Below, in pieces: positions 28,487 to 37,761 of a stretch of 64,000 bases of DNA. Position 1 is the first letter of the stretch. Every line of letters begins with the position of its first letter. Source of the DNA: Tenacibaculum jejuense (GTDB lineage: Bacteria; Bacteroidota; Bacteroidia; Flavobacteriales; Flavobacteriaceae). The stretch lies in NCBI RefSeq assembly GCF_900198195.1, contig NZ_LT899436.1, positions 434,001-498,000 of the forward strand. Direction: 5' to 3'. A program made the translations under genes and the position numbers. The notes beneath the pieces are model-generated. The model was given only the letters and a program-made list of their open reading frames with translations. It was not told the DNA's origin and made no database searches.

Positions 28487-28516
28487 AAAAGAGACCACTT
28501 TTCGTAATCTCTTTTT
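28486..28516. terminator. Bidirectional terminator between ABC ATPase gene and trxB
   Basis: AAAAAGAGA / TCTCTTTTT inverted repeat between two convergent genes, with A/T runs on both sides. Confidence 0.75.
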
Positions 28517-28537
28517 CTAATTTTATGTTTGAGAACT

Positions 28538-29485
28538 CTATTCTAAAGCTCCTAAATAACGTTCAGCATCTAATGCAGCCATACAACCTGTACCAGCAGC
28601 AGTAACCGCTTGTCTGTATTCTTTATCTTGAACATCACCAGCAGCAAAAACTCCAGGAATATTCGTTTTAGTTGTTTTACCGTTAGTAATTAAATAACCA
28701 GTTTCGTCCATATCTAAAACACCTTTAAATAATTGTGTATTTGGCGTATGTCCGATAGCAATAAATACTCCTGTTACAGAAATATCTGTTTTATCACCAG
28801 TCTGATTGTTTACAGCTCTAACACCTTCAACAACATTATCTCCTAAAACTTCATCAATTTCAGTATTAAATAATACTTCAATATTTTCAGTTTTATTTAC
28901 TCTATGTTGCATGGCTTTAGAAGCACGCATATAATCTTTACGAACTAACATAGTAACTTTACTACAAATGTTAGCTAGGTAAGTAGCTTCTTCAGCAGCA
29001 GTATCTCCAGCTCCAACAACTACAACATCTTGCCCTTTATAAAAGAAACCATCACAAGTAGCACAAGCAGAAACTCCACCACCAATTAAACGTTGTTCGC
29101 TTTCTAAACCAAGATATTTAGCAGTTGCACCTGTAGATATAATTACAGTTTCAGCTTCTAATTCAGTAGCTTCATCAACCACAACTTTATGAATACCTCC
29201 TTCTTCAGTAGAGAAATCAACTTTGGTAACCATACCAAAACGAACCTCTGTACCAAAACGTTCAGCTTGATTTTTTAAATCTTCCATCATAGCAGTACCG
29301 TCTGTACCATTTGGGTAACCTGGAAAATTATCAACTTCTGTGGTCGTTGTTAATTGACCACCCATTTGCATACCTGTATACATTACAGGTTTCATATCAG
29401 CTCTTGCAGCATAAATTGCAGCAGTATATCCTGCAGGCCCAGAACCGATTATTAAACATTTTATTCTTTCTACAGTATTTGACAT
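28538..29485 (-). CDS. trxB: Thioredoxin reductase
   Basis: 315 residues, the standard length. FAD site GSGPAGYTAAIYAARA, redox-active CATC in VSACATCDGF near residue 140, NADPH site VVGAGDTAAEEA and C-terminal FAD block GVFAAGDVQD. It reduces thioredoxin with NADPH in the cytosol. Monocistronic, terminating against the convergent ABC ATPase gene. Confidence 0.98.
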   Translation of the reverse strand: MSNTVERIKCLIIGSGPAGYTAAIYAARADMKPVMYTGMQMGGQLTTTTEVDNFPGYPNGTDGTAMMEDLKNQAERFGTEVRFGMVTKVDFSTEEGGIHKVVVDEATELEAETVIISTGATAKYLGLESEQRLIGGGVSACATCDGFFYKGQDVVVVGAGDTAAEEATYLANICSKVTMLVRKDYMRASKAMQHRVNKTENIEVLFNTEIDEVLGDNVVEGVRAVNNQTGDKTDISVTGVFIAIGHTPNTQLFKGVLDMDETGYLITNGKTTKTNIPGVFAAGDVQDKEYRQAVTAAGTGCMAALDAERYLGALE

Positions 29486-29631
29486 TGGGTATTTTTTATA
29501 GAACTACAAATGTAATTTTTTTTTTATTTGCGTTTGAGCAATATACATATATTTCTACTATTAGACGATAATTAAAACTAATCTTACATTAGTTTTTTGT
29601 TTAAAAGGTTAGTAGTGTTAGAAAAAATTTA

Positions 29632-29639
29632 TATATTTG
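29632..29639 (+). promoter_or_regulatory. -7 promoter element of tRNA-Pro(TGG)
   Basis: TATATTTG, an exact TAnnTTTG match, 12 bp before the tRNA. The same octamer stands 12 bp before the second tRNA-Pro gene. Confidence 0.65.
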
Positions 29640-29651
29640 TCGCCCGTAAAA

Positions 29652-29726
29652 CGGGGTGTAGCGTAGCCCGGTCATCGCGCCTGCTTTGGGAGCAGGAGGT
29701 CGCAGGTTCGAATCCTGCCACCCCGA
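29652..29726 (+). tRNA. tRNA-Pro (anticodon TGG)
   Basis: 75 nt with acceptor stem CGGGGTG / CACCCCG, anticodon stem CCTGC / GCAGG enclosing TTTGGGA (anticodon TGG), and T arm GCAGG-TTCGAAT-CCTGC. The 3' CCA is not encoded. Followed by a strong terminator. Confidence 0.97.
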
Positions 29727-29728
29727 CT

Positions 29729-29762
29729 AAAAAAGTCTTTCTAATTTTAGAAAGACTTTTTT
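29729..29762 (+). terminator. Terminator of tRNA-Pro(TGG)
   Basis: AAAAAAGTCTTTCTAA and its near-perfect complement make a long stem with a T-rich tail just after the tRNA. Confidence 0.92.
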
Positions 29763-29843
29763 ATTTTAATAGCACTCTAAGTTCAATCTAGCACCTAGTT
29801 CTATTCTTAAGACTAAAGTGAACTAAGGAAAGTTTCTAAAAAA

Positions 29844-31040
29844 CTAATTACACTTTAAAGTTACTTTTTGAATTTTTCTGGACGTGTATGAAGTTAAATA
29901 CAGATCACCATTCGCGAAAATAAAATCTTGAAAGTTGTCTGGAGTATTGGCCAGAATAGTTGACATATTACCAGATACTTGATCTACTTTTAAGATTTCT
30001 TTTGAACCATAATCAAGTAAATACAGATCGTTTCCTATAAAGTTGATTTCTCTTGGAAGATTTATTCCGGTAGCAATATCTGTAAGTTGAGGTGAATTTT
30101 CTGTAACATTAATTTTTGAAATTTGCCCACCAGAAAATGCATTAGGTCTTAATATCATAAAAAGATCATCTCCTTTGAAAACAATATTAATAGGAGCTAA
30201 TGTAGGTTCAATTACTACTTCTTTTTTTATTTCTGAGCTAGTAACATCTATTTTGTAAATTGTGCTTTGATCTGAATTAGTACTATTACCTAAATCAGCA
30301 ACATATAAATTGTTTCCTTTAAAAGCTAGGTCAGTTGGTTTTAAAAATTTGGCGATACTTTCTGCTTTAGGAGAATCAGCAGTTACATCTATTTTATAAA
30401 TATTTCCAAGGCTGTTACCATTTCTACTTTCTGATGCATAAAGGATATTATCTTTAAACACAAGAGCCGATATAAGTGGAACTTCAAATAGAGTTGCCGA
30501 TTTTGGTATTAATACAACTTCTTTTATTGTTGGTGAAGCTTCAGTAATATCTATTTTAGAGATCCTATTAAATGATCGTATTGATTCTGAAAAATATAGC
30601 TCATTTCCTTTCAATACTGGATTCATAGGTCCTTCTAAACCAACTAAATAATCTTGAATACTTTTTACAGCTCCAATTGTTAAGTTTTCAATATTTAATG
30701 TGGTACATTTTTTTTCAAGTGTACAAGTTCCCTCTTCTACAATTGGTTTTAGACATATTTCATAAGTTCCATTTTTAGTGAAAGTATGTGAAAGTGTAGC
30801 AGTATCTGCTATTGAATTATCAATTCGTTTATTATCAATATACCATTCATATTGTAGGTTAGAGAAACTATCAGAATTGAATTCGTATGTTGTTTCACAA
30901 GTTGTAGTAGTTTTATTATTGATAACAATTTTAATTTTATCTAATTCACTACAATCAGGTGTTGAATTACTAAGTTCCTCATCGTTAGAACAAGAAAATA
31001 GTGTAGAAAGTAATGTCGTAATTAGTAAAGTTTTTCTCAT
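29844..31040 (-). CDS. Lipoprotein with PKD-like domain and beta-propeller repeats
   Basis: 398 residues. Lipobox LLSTLFSC, a PKD-like domain at about 30-115 (YEWYIDNKRID, LSHTFTKNGTYEICLKP), then roughly six repeats of about 45 residues with the pattern FKGNxLYxxxxxxxxIxKIDVT, likely a propeller. Surface lipoproteins of this kind are common in Bacteroidota and may bind glycans or proteins. Monocistronic. Function not known. Confidence 0.82.
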   Translation of the reverse strand: MRKTLLITTLLSTLFSCSNDEELSNSTPDCSELDKIKIVINNKTTTTCETTYEFNSDSFSNLQYEWYIDNKRIDNSIADTATLSHTFTKNGTYEICLKPIVEEGTCTLEKKCTTLNIENLTIGAVKSIQDYLVGLEGPMNPVLKGNELYFSESIRSFNRISKIDITEASPTIKEVVLIPKSATLFEVPLISALVFKDNILYASESRNGNSLGNIYKIDVTADSPKAESIAKFLKPTDLAFKGNNLYVADLGNSTNSDQSTIYKIDVTSSEIKKEVVIEPTLAPINIVFKGDDLFMILRPNAFSGGQISKINVTENSPQLTDIATGINLPREINFIGNDLYLLDYGSKEILKVDQVSGNMSTILANTPDNFQDFIFANGDLYLTSYTSRKIQKVTLKCN

Positions 31041-31348
31041 AATATCATATTTAAGTGTTTAACTATACTATTACAATTCAGTTCAGTAAAGCCCTATAAA
31101 ATTTATATGATTTTATTATCAAAGACTCTATTTTTTGTTGGTAAAAACACAACTTCAAGAAATCAAAAAACTTTTGTACACTATTGCTATATTTTATTTT
31201 TTGGGAAAATAAAAGAAAACAGAAAATTATAGTATTTGGTTTAGCTTACTATTTGTCATTTGTTTACTACTAGTGTTAAAAAATCGGGAAAAAATGAGGG
31301 GAATTTATCTTTTGATTGTTACATCAGTGTAATAATTAAGATAAAATT
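31041..31348. other. 308-bp divergent intergenic region
   Basis: Very AT-rich gap between two divergent lipoprotein genes. It must hold both promoters, but I see no exact TAnnTTTG at a suitable distance (closest is TATCTTTTG near 31309 on the plus strand). No RNA gene or repeat was seen. Confidence 0.5.
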
Positions 31349-32476
31349 ATGAGATTAAACCAATTATTTATTTCGTTAGGATTATTCTTAATCCTTTTTT
31401 CATGTAATGAAGACGAATCGAAAATAGTAGTACAAAGTAATGCAAAAGAAGTAACAAAATTTGTAGTAAATGGTGTTCAAGGTACAATAGATGTTAATAC
31501 AAATAAGATTTCTGTTTCAGTTACAACTACAGATGTAACTAACCTTGTGCCAACAATTGAAATATCGGACAAAGCAACTATAAATCCGAAATCTGGTGTT
31601 GCACAAGACTTTTCTAATCCTGTATCTTATACAGTAACAGCAGAAGATGGAAGTACTAAAATTTATAGTGTTTCAGTAACCGGTCAATCTGTTTCCAATG
31701 CTAAGGAAATTACAAAGTTTGTTGTGGATGGTGTTCAAGGTACTGTAGATAGAAATGCGAATAAGGTTTCTGTCTTAGTGACAGTTACAGATGTTACTAA
31801 TCTTATACCAACCATAGAAGTCTCAGATAAAGCGACGATAAATCCGAAATCTGGCATTGCACAAGATTTTTCTAATCCAGTATCTTATGTAGTAACAGCA
31901 GAAGATGGAAGTACCAAAACCTTTAGTGTTTCTGTAACTATTCAAGCAAATACAAATATTTCCTCTTTCACTCACAATGGTAAAACTTATGAAATTGTTC
32001 AAGAAGCAAAATCTTGGAAAGATGCAGCTGCTTTTGCAGTTACAAGAGGAGGTTTTTTAGCTGAAATTAATGATCAACAAGAACAGGATGCTATTTTTCA
32101 GGCATTGAATAACGCTAACATTACACCAAATAATACAGTTGCTCCAGATGGAGGAGGAGGTTCTTATGTTTGGTTAGGAGGAAATGATATTGGAACTGGA
32201 GGAAACTGGGTTTGGAATGGAAATAATCAAGGTACAGGAACACCTTTTTGGTCAGGTGCTACAACTGGTAATGTAGTGAATAACTCTTATGTGAACTGGG
32301 GAAGACCAACAAATGGAGCTCCAAATCCAAATGGACCTTTTAATGAACCAGATAATTTTAATGGTGCACAAGATGCTTTAGGACTTTCACTTAATGGCTG
32401 GCCTTTAGGATTTGCTGGACAGTGGAACGATGTTGATGAGACTAATAGATTATTCTTTGTTATAGAGCTTAACTAA
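31349..32476 (+). CDS. Lipoprotein with two DUF5018-like domains and a C-type lectin-like domain
   Basis: 375 residues. Lipobox LILFSC; two near-identical 80-residue beta domains (about 30-110 and 117-197, starting AKEVTKFVVNG and AKEITKFVVDG) of the DUF5018/cadherin-like type; then a C-type lectin-like domain (about 200-375) with SWKDAAAFAVTRGGFLAEI, YVWLGGNDI, EPDN and QWNDVDE. The EPD and WND triplets fit calcium and sugar binding, but the domain has no cysteines, so the usual disulfides are missing. Likely an outer-surface glycan-binding lipoprotein. Convergent with the TonB receptor gene. Confidence 0.85.
   Translation: MRLNQLFISLGLFLILFSCNEDESKIVVQSNAKEVTKFVVNGVQGTIDVNTNKISVSVTTTDVTNLVPTIEISDKATINPKSGVAQDFSNPVSYTVTAEDGSTKIYSVSVTGQSVSNAKEITKFVVDGVQGTVDRNANKVSVLVTVTDVTNLIPTIEVSDKATINPKSGIAQDFSNPVSYVVTAEDGSTKTFSVSVTIQANTNISSFTHNGKTYEIVQEAKSWKDAAAFAVTRGGFLAEINDQQEQDAIFQALNNANITPNNTVAPDGGGGSYVWLGGNDIGTGGNWVWNGNNQGTGTPFWSGATTGNVVNNSYVNWGRPTNGAPNPNGPFNEPDNFNGAQDALGLSLNGWPLGFAGQWNDVDETNRLFFVIELN
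31440..31940 (+). repeat. Tandem internal duplication of about 250 bp in the lectin-like lipoprotein gene
   Basis: Two copies (about 31440-31685 and 31697-31940) encode the two DUF5018-like domains. Protein identity is high, with long blocks such as KATINPKSG and VTAEDGSTK unchanged, while many codons differ synonymously, so the duplication is not very recent. Confidence 0.85.
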
Positions 32477-32493
32477 ACAATCAAAAATAATAT

Positions 32494-32523
32494 AAGGTTT
32501 GGTGTTATAACCAAACCTTTTTT
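32494..32523. terminator. Bidirectional terminator
   Basis: AAGGTTTGGT / ACCAAACCTT stem with a short loop and T7 tail, between the lectin-like gene and the convergent TonB receptor gene. Confidence 0.9.
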
Positions 32524-32551
32524 TGAAGTAGCTAGCATGTGTATTTTTAAT

Positions 32552-35119
32552 TTAAAATTCTACTCTAAAAACTACATTAGGAGTAAAACCCAAAGAAACA
32601 GTTTCTTCGTTTGCAAGAGCATCATTGAAACCATCATTGGTAAGAAAAAAACGTCTTTGTAGTTGGTTCTTTCTATTGTAAATATTGAGAAAAGAAACTC
32701 CTAGCTTTCCCTTCCAACGCTTACTTTTAGAAAAATTGAATTTGTAGGTTGCAGAAAAATCTAAACGATGATAACGTGTTAATCGTTCCCCGTTAATTTC
32801 ATTTACAACAAAATCTTGAAAACCATTATCGTTAGTTTCTACAACTTGTGTAAAAGGAATTCCTGTTCTGTAATTCCAACCTAAAGCAAAATTAAATTGT
32901 CCAATACGATAACTATGAGACCAAAAAAAACTATGTCGAATATCATTGTCATCTGGGAATGCTTGACCATTATTAGCAAGGGGAAATGTAAAGTCTGTTT
33001 CTCCTAAATTATAACTCATCCAAGTGGTGTAATTACCAAAATTCTTTTTTAATAATGAGGTAATTCCTTTCGAACTACTTTCTCCATTTAGTATAATACT
33101 AGAATTTGAAGTTACTCCTCTTGAAAGTGAAGTTAACCCATCTACATTTTTATAATATGCATTAAGATCTAACAGCCAACCATTGTTTTTAAAAACAAAG
33201 CCAGTAGAAATCTGATCTGCTTTTAAAATCGGAATTTCTTCTTTGTTAGAAAGACTCCAAACTTTATTTTCTAAACCGAAATCACTAGTGGAGAATTCTA
33301 TTAATTGGCTAATATTCTGGTATTTTCTTTCATAAGAAATATTAAACCAAGTATGGTCAACTAATTTCGTTTGTAAGAATAATCGAGGAGCAAAAGTGAA
33401 TTTTTTTTCAATAGAAAAATAGCTGCTTCTTACTCCTAAATTCACATTAAAATCTTTGTTCTTTTTAAATTGATATTCAGAAAATATAGCAATAGTATTA
33501 TTCGTGTTTTCTTCTTCTGTTCTGTAATCATTAACAGGAAAAAGAGAAAATGTTCTACCTAAAACAAAACTTACTTTGTTTCTAATATATTCAACGCCAA
33601 AACCTAGCTGATGTTTTTCATTAAAAGATGTATTTAATGAAGATTTTAAACTAAATTCCCTAATTTCATTCTTTTTAATGGAAGATTCAGTATACGGAAT
33701 TCCAACTGTTTGTTCTCCGTTAAAAGTGTAGTCTAAGTTGTATTTAGAATAATATAAGGTTGTGTTTTGCTTCAAGTTATCGTCCCAAATCCTATCCCAA
33801 GAACCACTAACACCAAAGTTTTGAACAGACAGATCATCATTTTGTATGAAACTTCTATTTTCATTACCAAATCTGTAATCTAATTTATTATTAACGTATA
33901 TATGACTGATTGAAACACGATCTTGTTCTCCTAAGTTAGCAAGAAGTTTAACATGTAAATCATCAAAAAAGAAGATGTTGTCTTTTTCAAAAAAGTTTTC
34001 AGTATCGTTGAGTTCATTAGTGGCTATAATTGAATTTTGAAAAACACGATCAGAGATTCTTTGAAATGTAATACTATTAAAAGCATCAGTTAAAGATCTT
34101 CTACCAGCAACATGAATGGCCGTGTTTTTACTCAACGGAAATTTCAAAAAAGCATCAGCATGAGTTAAGTTTGTTCCAAATCCACCAGAAATTATAGAAT
34201 CTATTTTAGAGTTAGTTTCTATATCAATTACCCCAGCAATGTGATTTCCAAATTTCGCATTTACACCACTGGTTTGAATGTTTACTTTATCAATTATATA
34301 AGGATTGAAAGCGGAAATCATTCCGAAAAAATGTGCAGGATTATAAACTCGAATTCCATCAAAAAGGACAAGATTATGGTCTGGAGTTCCGCCTCTGATA
34401 TGTAAACCAGAAGTTGTTTCGTTCGGACTTTGGATGTCTGGTAATAACTGTAAACTTTGAAGTACATCAGGTTCTGTTAATCCAGGTAAAATTCCTCTCT
34501 TCTGAGGAGAAATTTCTATAGTTCCATTATTACTTTTTGTAATTCCATCTGTTAAATAGCTTGTAATCAGGATTTCATTTAATTCAGAAGAATGCTCTTC
34601 AATAGTGTAGTGCCTGCATTTGGTGTTCTTTTGTTGAGGTATAATTACTCGTTTTGATTGGTATCCTAATAAAGAAATAACCAAGGTATCTGTTTTTCGA
34701 TGTCCAGATAACTCAAAATATCCTTTTTCATTAGTAACAGTTCCTACAGAATTATCTACTAGGTAAACTTCTGCTCCAAAAATAGGTTGATTAGAATAGG
34801 TGTCTTTCACATAACCGCAAATAAATGAATTACTATCCTTCTCTAAAATAAGAATATATCTATCAGAAACTTTTTTGAAGATTAAATCGGTTTGATCTGC
34901 TAGTTTAACAAGTAATTCTTTAAAAGAAAGTTGTAAAAGTTTTGTATTAACTTTTTTGTCTTTAATAACATCATCTGCATACGAGAATTTAACTTTATGT
35001 TTTTTCTCTAAGCCTATCAAAATATTTTTAAGGTAGTTATTGTCTCTATCTTTTTGAGAAAAAAGGAGATTCGAAATAAAAATAAAAGCAAGAAAAGTGT
35101 ACTTTTTTTTAAGCGTCAT
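32552..35119 (-). CDS. TonB-dependent receptor with STN signalling domain (FecA-like)
   Basis: 855 residues. Signal peptide, then STN domain (about 25-95, LKKHKVKF-like region), a carboxypeptidase-regulatory-like domain (about 98-180, ICGYVKDTYSNQPIFGAEV), a plug (LLPDIQSPNETTSGLHIRGG) and a 22-strand barrel ending in FRVEF with a terminal aromatic. The STN domain shows that it signals to the FecR anti-sigma factor encoded just upstream (1-bp overlap). No SusD-like gene follows, so it is FecA-like rather than a classic SusCD. Ligand unknown (siderophore, glycan or peptide). Confidence 0.93.
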   Translation of the reverse strand: MTLKKKYTFLAFIFISNLLFSQKDRDNNYLKNILIGLEKKHKVKFSYADDVIKDKKVNTKLLQLSFKELLVKLADQTDLIFKKVSDRYILILEKDSNSFICGYVKDTYSNQPIFGAEVYLVDNSVGTVTNEKGYFELSGHRKTDTLVISLLGYQSKRVIIPQQKNTKCRHYTIEEHSSELNEILITSYLTDGITKSNNGTIEISPQKRGILPGLTEPDVLQSLQLLPDIQSPNETTSGLHIRGGTPDHNLVLFDGIRVYNPAHFFGMISAFNPYIIDKVNIQTSGVNAKFGNHIAGVIDIETNSKIDSIISGGFGTNLTHADAFLKFPLSKNTAIHVAGRRSLTDAFNSITFQRISDRVFQNSIIATNELNDTENFFEKDNIFFFDDLHVKLLANLGEQDRVSISHIYVNNKLDYRFGNENRSFIQNDDLSVQNFGVSGSWDRIWDDNLKQNTTLYYSKYNLDYTFNGEQTVGIPYTESSIKKNEIREFSLKSSLNTSFNEKHQLGFGVEYIRNKVSFVLGRTFSLFPVNDYRTEEENTNNTIAIFSEYQFKKNKDFNVNLGVRSSYFSIEKKFTFAPRLFLQTKLVDHTWFNISYERKYQNISQLIEFSTSDFGLENKVWSLSNKEEIPILKADQISTGFVFKNNGWLLDLNAYYKNVDGLTSLSRGVTSNSSIILNGESSSKGITSLLKKNFGNYTTWMSYNLGETDFTFPLANNGQAFPDDNDIRHSFFWSHSYRIGQFNFALGWNYRTGIPFTQVVETNDNGFQDFVVNEINGERLTRYHRLDFSATYKFNFSKSKRWKGKLGVSFLNIYNRKNQLQRRFFLTNDGFNDALANEETVSLGFTPNVVFRVEF

Positions 35120-36030
35120 TAATGTTTAACGAGTAAAATGGTGCTTTTATTTGTAAACTCAGTTTTAATTTTTAATGGGGTAAAAACAGTTTCTAAAGCT
35201 ATTTTTAAATCTTTATGAGTAAATGCACCAGTGTAAAGATAGTTTAAATTTATGTCTTCAGTTGCGTTTATTTCTACATTATATTGATCGGTAATCGCTC
35301 TTATCACGTATTTTAAAGGTACACTATTAAATGTGCTTTCTCCATTCTGCCAACTAGGGTTGGTTGCTTTAAATTCCCACTCTTTACTTGTGTCTTTTGT
35401 AATTCTAAATGCCTTTCCTTTAGTAAGAAATACATCTTTTTCGTTTATGGTTACTTTTACTTTTCCTTCATAACAGTTTACTTCTAAAAGATCATCTTCA
35501 ATATTTACATTAAATTGAGTTCCTAAAACAGTTACTTTCCCTAAACTAGTTTCTACAGTAAATGTTTTTCCTTTGTTTACTTTGAAAAAAGCTTCTCCTT
35601 TTAAATTGATTGTTCTATCTGTCGACCATTTGTTTTCTTTAAAAGAAATAGAAGACTTAGCATTTAATATTACCTCAGAATCGTCTGGTAAATTAACAGC
35701 TAATTTTTCTCCGAAACTAGTATTGTATACAGTTGCAGAATTTTTAAAATAGAAAACACTAAATAAAATTAATACAGATGCAGCTGCTAGAATAGTAAGT
35801 TTTGAGTATAAAGAAACTACTTTTGGTTTTTTAGTATCTTCAATTTCTTCCTTTACTTTTGATAAAAGTTTTTGTTTATCATAAGGTGGAGCAGCTAATT
35901 TTTCTGATTTAAAAACAATCTTTTCATATAATGGAAAATCAGGATGCTTTTTAAACGCTTCTAATTCTTCAGCATTTAATTCACCATTCATCCACTTGGC
36001 TAAAAAAGTTTCATCTTTATTGATTTCCAT
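35119..36030 (-). CDS. FecR family anti-sigma factor
   Basis: 303 residues: an N-terminal cytosolic helical part (1-75), one transmembrane helix (about 79-99, LTILAAASVLILFSVFYF), and periplasmic FecR domain with VNLPDDSEVILNAKSSISF and VLGTQFNVN, then a DUF4974 C-terminus. It transmits the receptor signal to the sigma factor encoded 57 bp upstream. Its TAA overlaps the receptor ATG by one base. Confidence 0.95.
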   Translation of the reverse strand: MEINKDETFLAKWMNGELNAEELEAFKKHPDFPLYEKIVFKSEKLAAPPYDKQKLLSKVKEEIEDTKKPKVVSLYSKLTILAAASVLILFSVFYFKNSATVYNTSFGEKLAVNLPDDSEVILNAKSSISFKENKWSTDRTINLKGEAFFKVNKGKTFTVETSLGKVTVLGTQFNVNIEDDLLEVNCYEGKVKVTINEKDVFLTKGKAFRITKDTSKEWEFKATNPSWQNGESTFNSVPLKYVIRAITDQYNVEINATEDINLNYLYTGAFTHKDLKIALETVFTPLKIKTEFTNKSTILLVKH

Positions 36031-36087
36031 ATTTGAGTTTTTAGGATGTTTGTTTCTTAAAAACAGTTTATTAATAATTTACCCTAA

Positions 36088-36597
36088 CTATATTACATCT
36101 ATTTTTTCTCTGAGCTTTTTTAAAGCTGCAGAAATTCTTTTTTCAACTGCTTTTACAGATATTCCTAACATTTCTGCAATTTCAGAATATTTTTTCTTGT
36201 CAATTCTATTTAATAAAAAAACCTCGCGTTGTTTTTCAGATAATTCACTTATTGCATTTTGAAGTTTTACCATAAATTCTTTCTCTTCTAAAAGAAATTC
36301 AGGTGTTTCATAAGTGTATTTTTTTTCTTGAGTTTTTTGATGTTTTAAAACTACTTTTTTGTGAGCTACATGGTTTAAAAATAAATTTGTAGCTACAGTA
36401 AATAAATACGATTTAGCTTTAGTTATAAGAACTTTAGCACAATTTTTCCAAAGTCGAACATAGCTTTCTTGAACGAAATCTTCCGCTAAATCTACATCAC
36501 CACATTTATAAAACATATAATTTCTAAGACTTTCAGAATGTGTGTCGAACACTTCCTCAAAAACTTTGGGTTTACATATTGAATTTTCTTGCTCCAT
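36088..36597 (-). CDS. ECF sigma-70 factor, FecI-like
   Basis: 169 residues: sigma region 2 (DLAEDFVQESYVRLWKN) and region 4 (LSEKQREVFLLNRIDKKKYSEIAEMLGISVKAVEKR, shown by its helix-turn-helix). First gene of the fecI-fecR-receptor operon; TATGTTTG on the minus strand (36604-36611) lies close to its start. Activated through FecR when the receptor binds its ligand. Confidence 0.95.
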   Translation of the reverse strand: MEQENSICKPKVFEEVFDTHSESLRNYMFYKCGDVDLAEDFVQESYVRLWKNCAKVLITKAKSYLFTVATNLFLNHVAHKKVVLKHQKTQEKKYTYETPEFLLEEKEFMVKLQNAISELSEKQREVFLLNRIDKKKYSEIAEMLGISVKAVEKRISAALKKLREKIDVI

Positions 36598-36603
36598 TTA
36601 GAG

Positions 36604-36611
36604 CAAACATA
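36604..36611 (-). promoter_or_regulatory. Candidate -7 element of the sigma factor operon
   Basis: TATGTTTG on the minus strand fits TAnnTTTG exactly and is 6 bp before the sigma factor ATG, which would make a very short leader. No TTG at standard spacing. Confidence 0.35.
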
Positions 36612-36649
36612 AAAAAAAATTAATCAAAAAAGGTAGGGTAGATTTTTAG

Positions 36650-36677
36650 ATGCCTGTTTCTTATTCAAATCAGGCAT
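36650..36677. promoter_or_regulatory. Inverted repeat between sigma factor and metallopeptidase genes
   Basis: ATGCCTG and CAGGCAT arms with a 14-bp centre lie 29 bp before the metallopeptidase start and 53 bp before the sigma factor start. The dyad could be an operator for both divergent genes; a weak hairpin in RNA is the alternative. Confidence 0.4.
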
Positions 36678-36705
36678 GAATTATTAATTAATAAATGATA
36701 AGAGT

Positions 36706-37683
36706 ATGAAAAATTTTAAACAAGTGTTCAAGTTTTTATTTTTAGTAGCATTTACATTAAGTATAGTTACAAGTTGTAGTGATGATGAAGTAATAATTCC
36801 AGCTGATACTGTCTTACCAGATACGACCAATCCAACTGGAGATGGTAATCAAGGAGGAACAAGTGATCAAGGAGAAATCACATTATATAAAGTCAATGGT
36901 AATAAGATAAACAAAATTCAAGATTATAAAGTTGCAGGTGAAGATTTAGCTTATCAGAAAGATATCGCAAAACATAACCAGATTTGGGATTTAGTTTTAA
37001 AAATTGTTCCGCTAAATCAGTTAAAAAAGGTAGGAGAATTTGTTATTTACAATGGAACTCCAACAGGTAGCGCAGGTTTTGTAGTTCAAATAAAAGAAGA
37101 TTTATCAAGCTGGAAAATGGGAATTGCAATTAACTATGCTTACGAAGGAGGTTTTAACAATAGAGGAGAATTAGCTTACACCATTATTCATGAATTCGGA
37201 CATGTATTAACGTTAAACAATACACAATTAGACTCAAGTCAGACTAATTGTGGAACATATAATCCAGGTGAAGGATGTGCAAAATCTAATGCATACATAA
37301 ATGAGTTATATCAAAAGTATTGGGCAGATATTTGGACAGCTTACGAAAAGGCGAATAATGAAGGAGAAGAAGCTTTAAATAATTTTTACCAAGCAAACAG
37401 AGATCGATTTGTAACTAATTATGCAGCGACTAATCCAGCAGAAGACATAGCTGAAGTTTTTGCTACTTATGTTACCAAAAGAGATATTGCTGCAGGGAAT
37501 ACAATAGCAGAAAAGAAAATGCTATTAATGAATAATAGAAAAGAAATTGTAGACTTTAGAAATCATATTCGTAAAAACTTAAACCTTAGAGGTAGAGGAG
37601 CAGATAGTTTTATTTTACCTGAGCCAGGAAAGTGGAAAGAAGCAAATAGAATTGGAAAATCTTGTAGACGTCACAAGCATTAA
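36706..37683 (+). CDS. Zinc metallopeptidase lipoprotein
   Basis: 325 residues. Lipobox (IVTSC), a Gly/Asp/Thr-rich linker, and a zinc site HEFGH in YTIIHEFGHVLTLNN near residue 165; a downstream acidic segment (AEDIAEVFATYV) is a candidate third ligand. Resembles the putative zinc-binding metallopeptidases of Bacteroidota surface systems. Divergent from the fecI-fecR-receptor operon with a shared 108-bp promoter region, so joint regulation is plausible. Substrate unknown. Confidence 0.85.
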   Translation: MKNFKQVFKFLFLVAFTLSIVTSCSDDEVIIPADTVLPDTTNPTGDGNQGGTSDQGEITLYKVNGNKINKIQDYKVAGEDLAYQKDIAKHNQIWDLVLKIVPLNQLKKVGEFVIYNGTPTGSAGFVVQIKEDLSSWKMGIAINYAYEGGFNNRGELAYTIIHEFGHVLTLNNTQLDSSQTNCGTYNPGEGCAKSNAYINELYQKYWADIWTAYEKANNEGEEALNNFYQANRDRFVTNYAATNPAEDIAEVFATYVTKRDIAAGNTIAEKKMLLMNNRKEIVDFRNHIRKNLNLRGRGADSFILPEPGKWKEANRIGKSCRRHKH

Positions 37684-37696
37684 AATATCCCTCTTA

Positions 37697-37743
37697 GCGC
37701 CAAAACACTTGTTCAGATTTTTCATGTTGAATCGTTTTGGCGC
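37697..37743 (+). terminator. Long-loop hairpin after the metallopeptidase gene
   Basis: GCGCCAAAAC and GTTTTGGCGC form a perfect 10-bp stem with a 27-nt loop. No T run follows directly, so it may be a weak terminator or an RNA-stabilising hairpin between the metallopeptidase and DUF6438 genes. Confidence 0.5.
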
Positions 37744-37761
37744 ATTTAAAAATTAGAAATC

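Noticed and set aside
29597..29791. Open frame running through tRNA-Pro(TGG)
   Set aside because: It reads through a well-formed tRNA and its terminator; not a protein gene.
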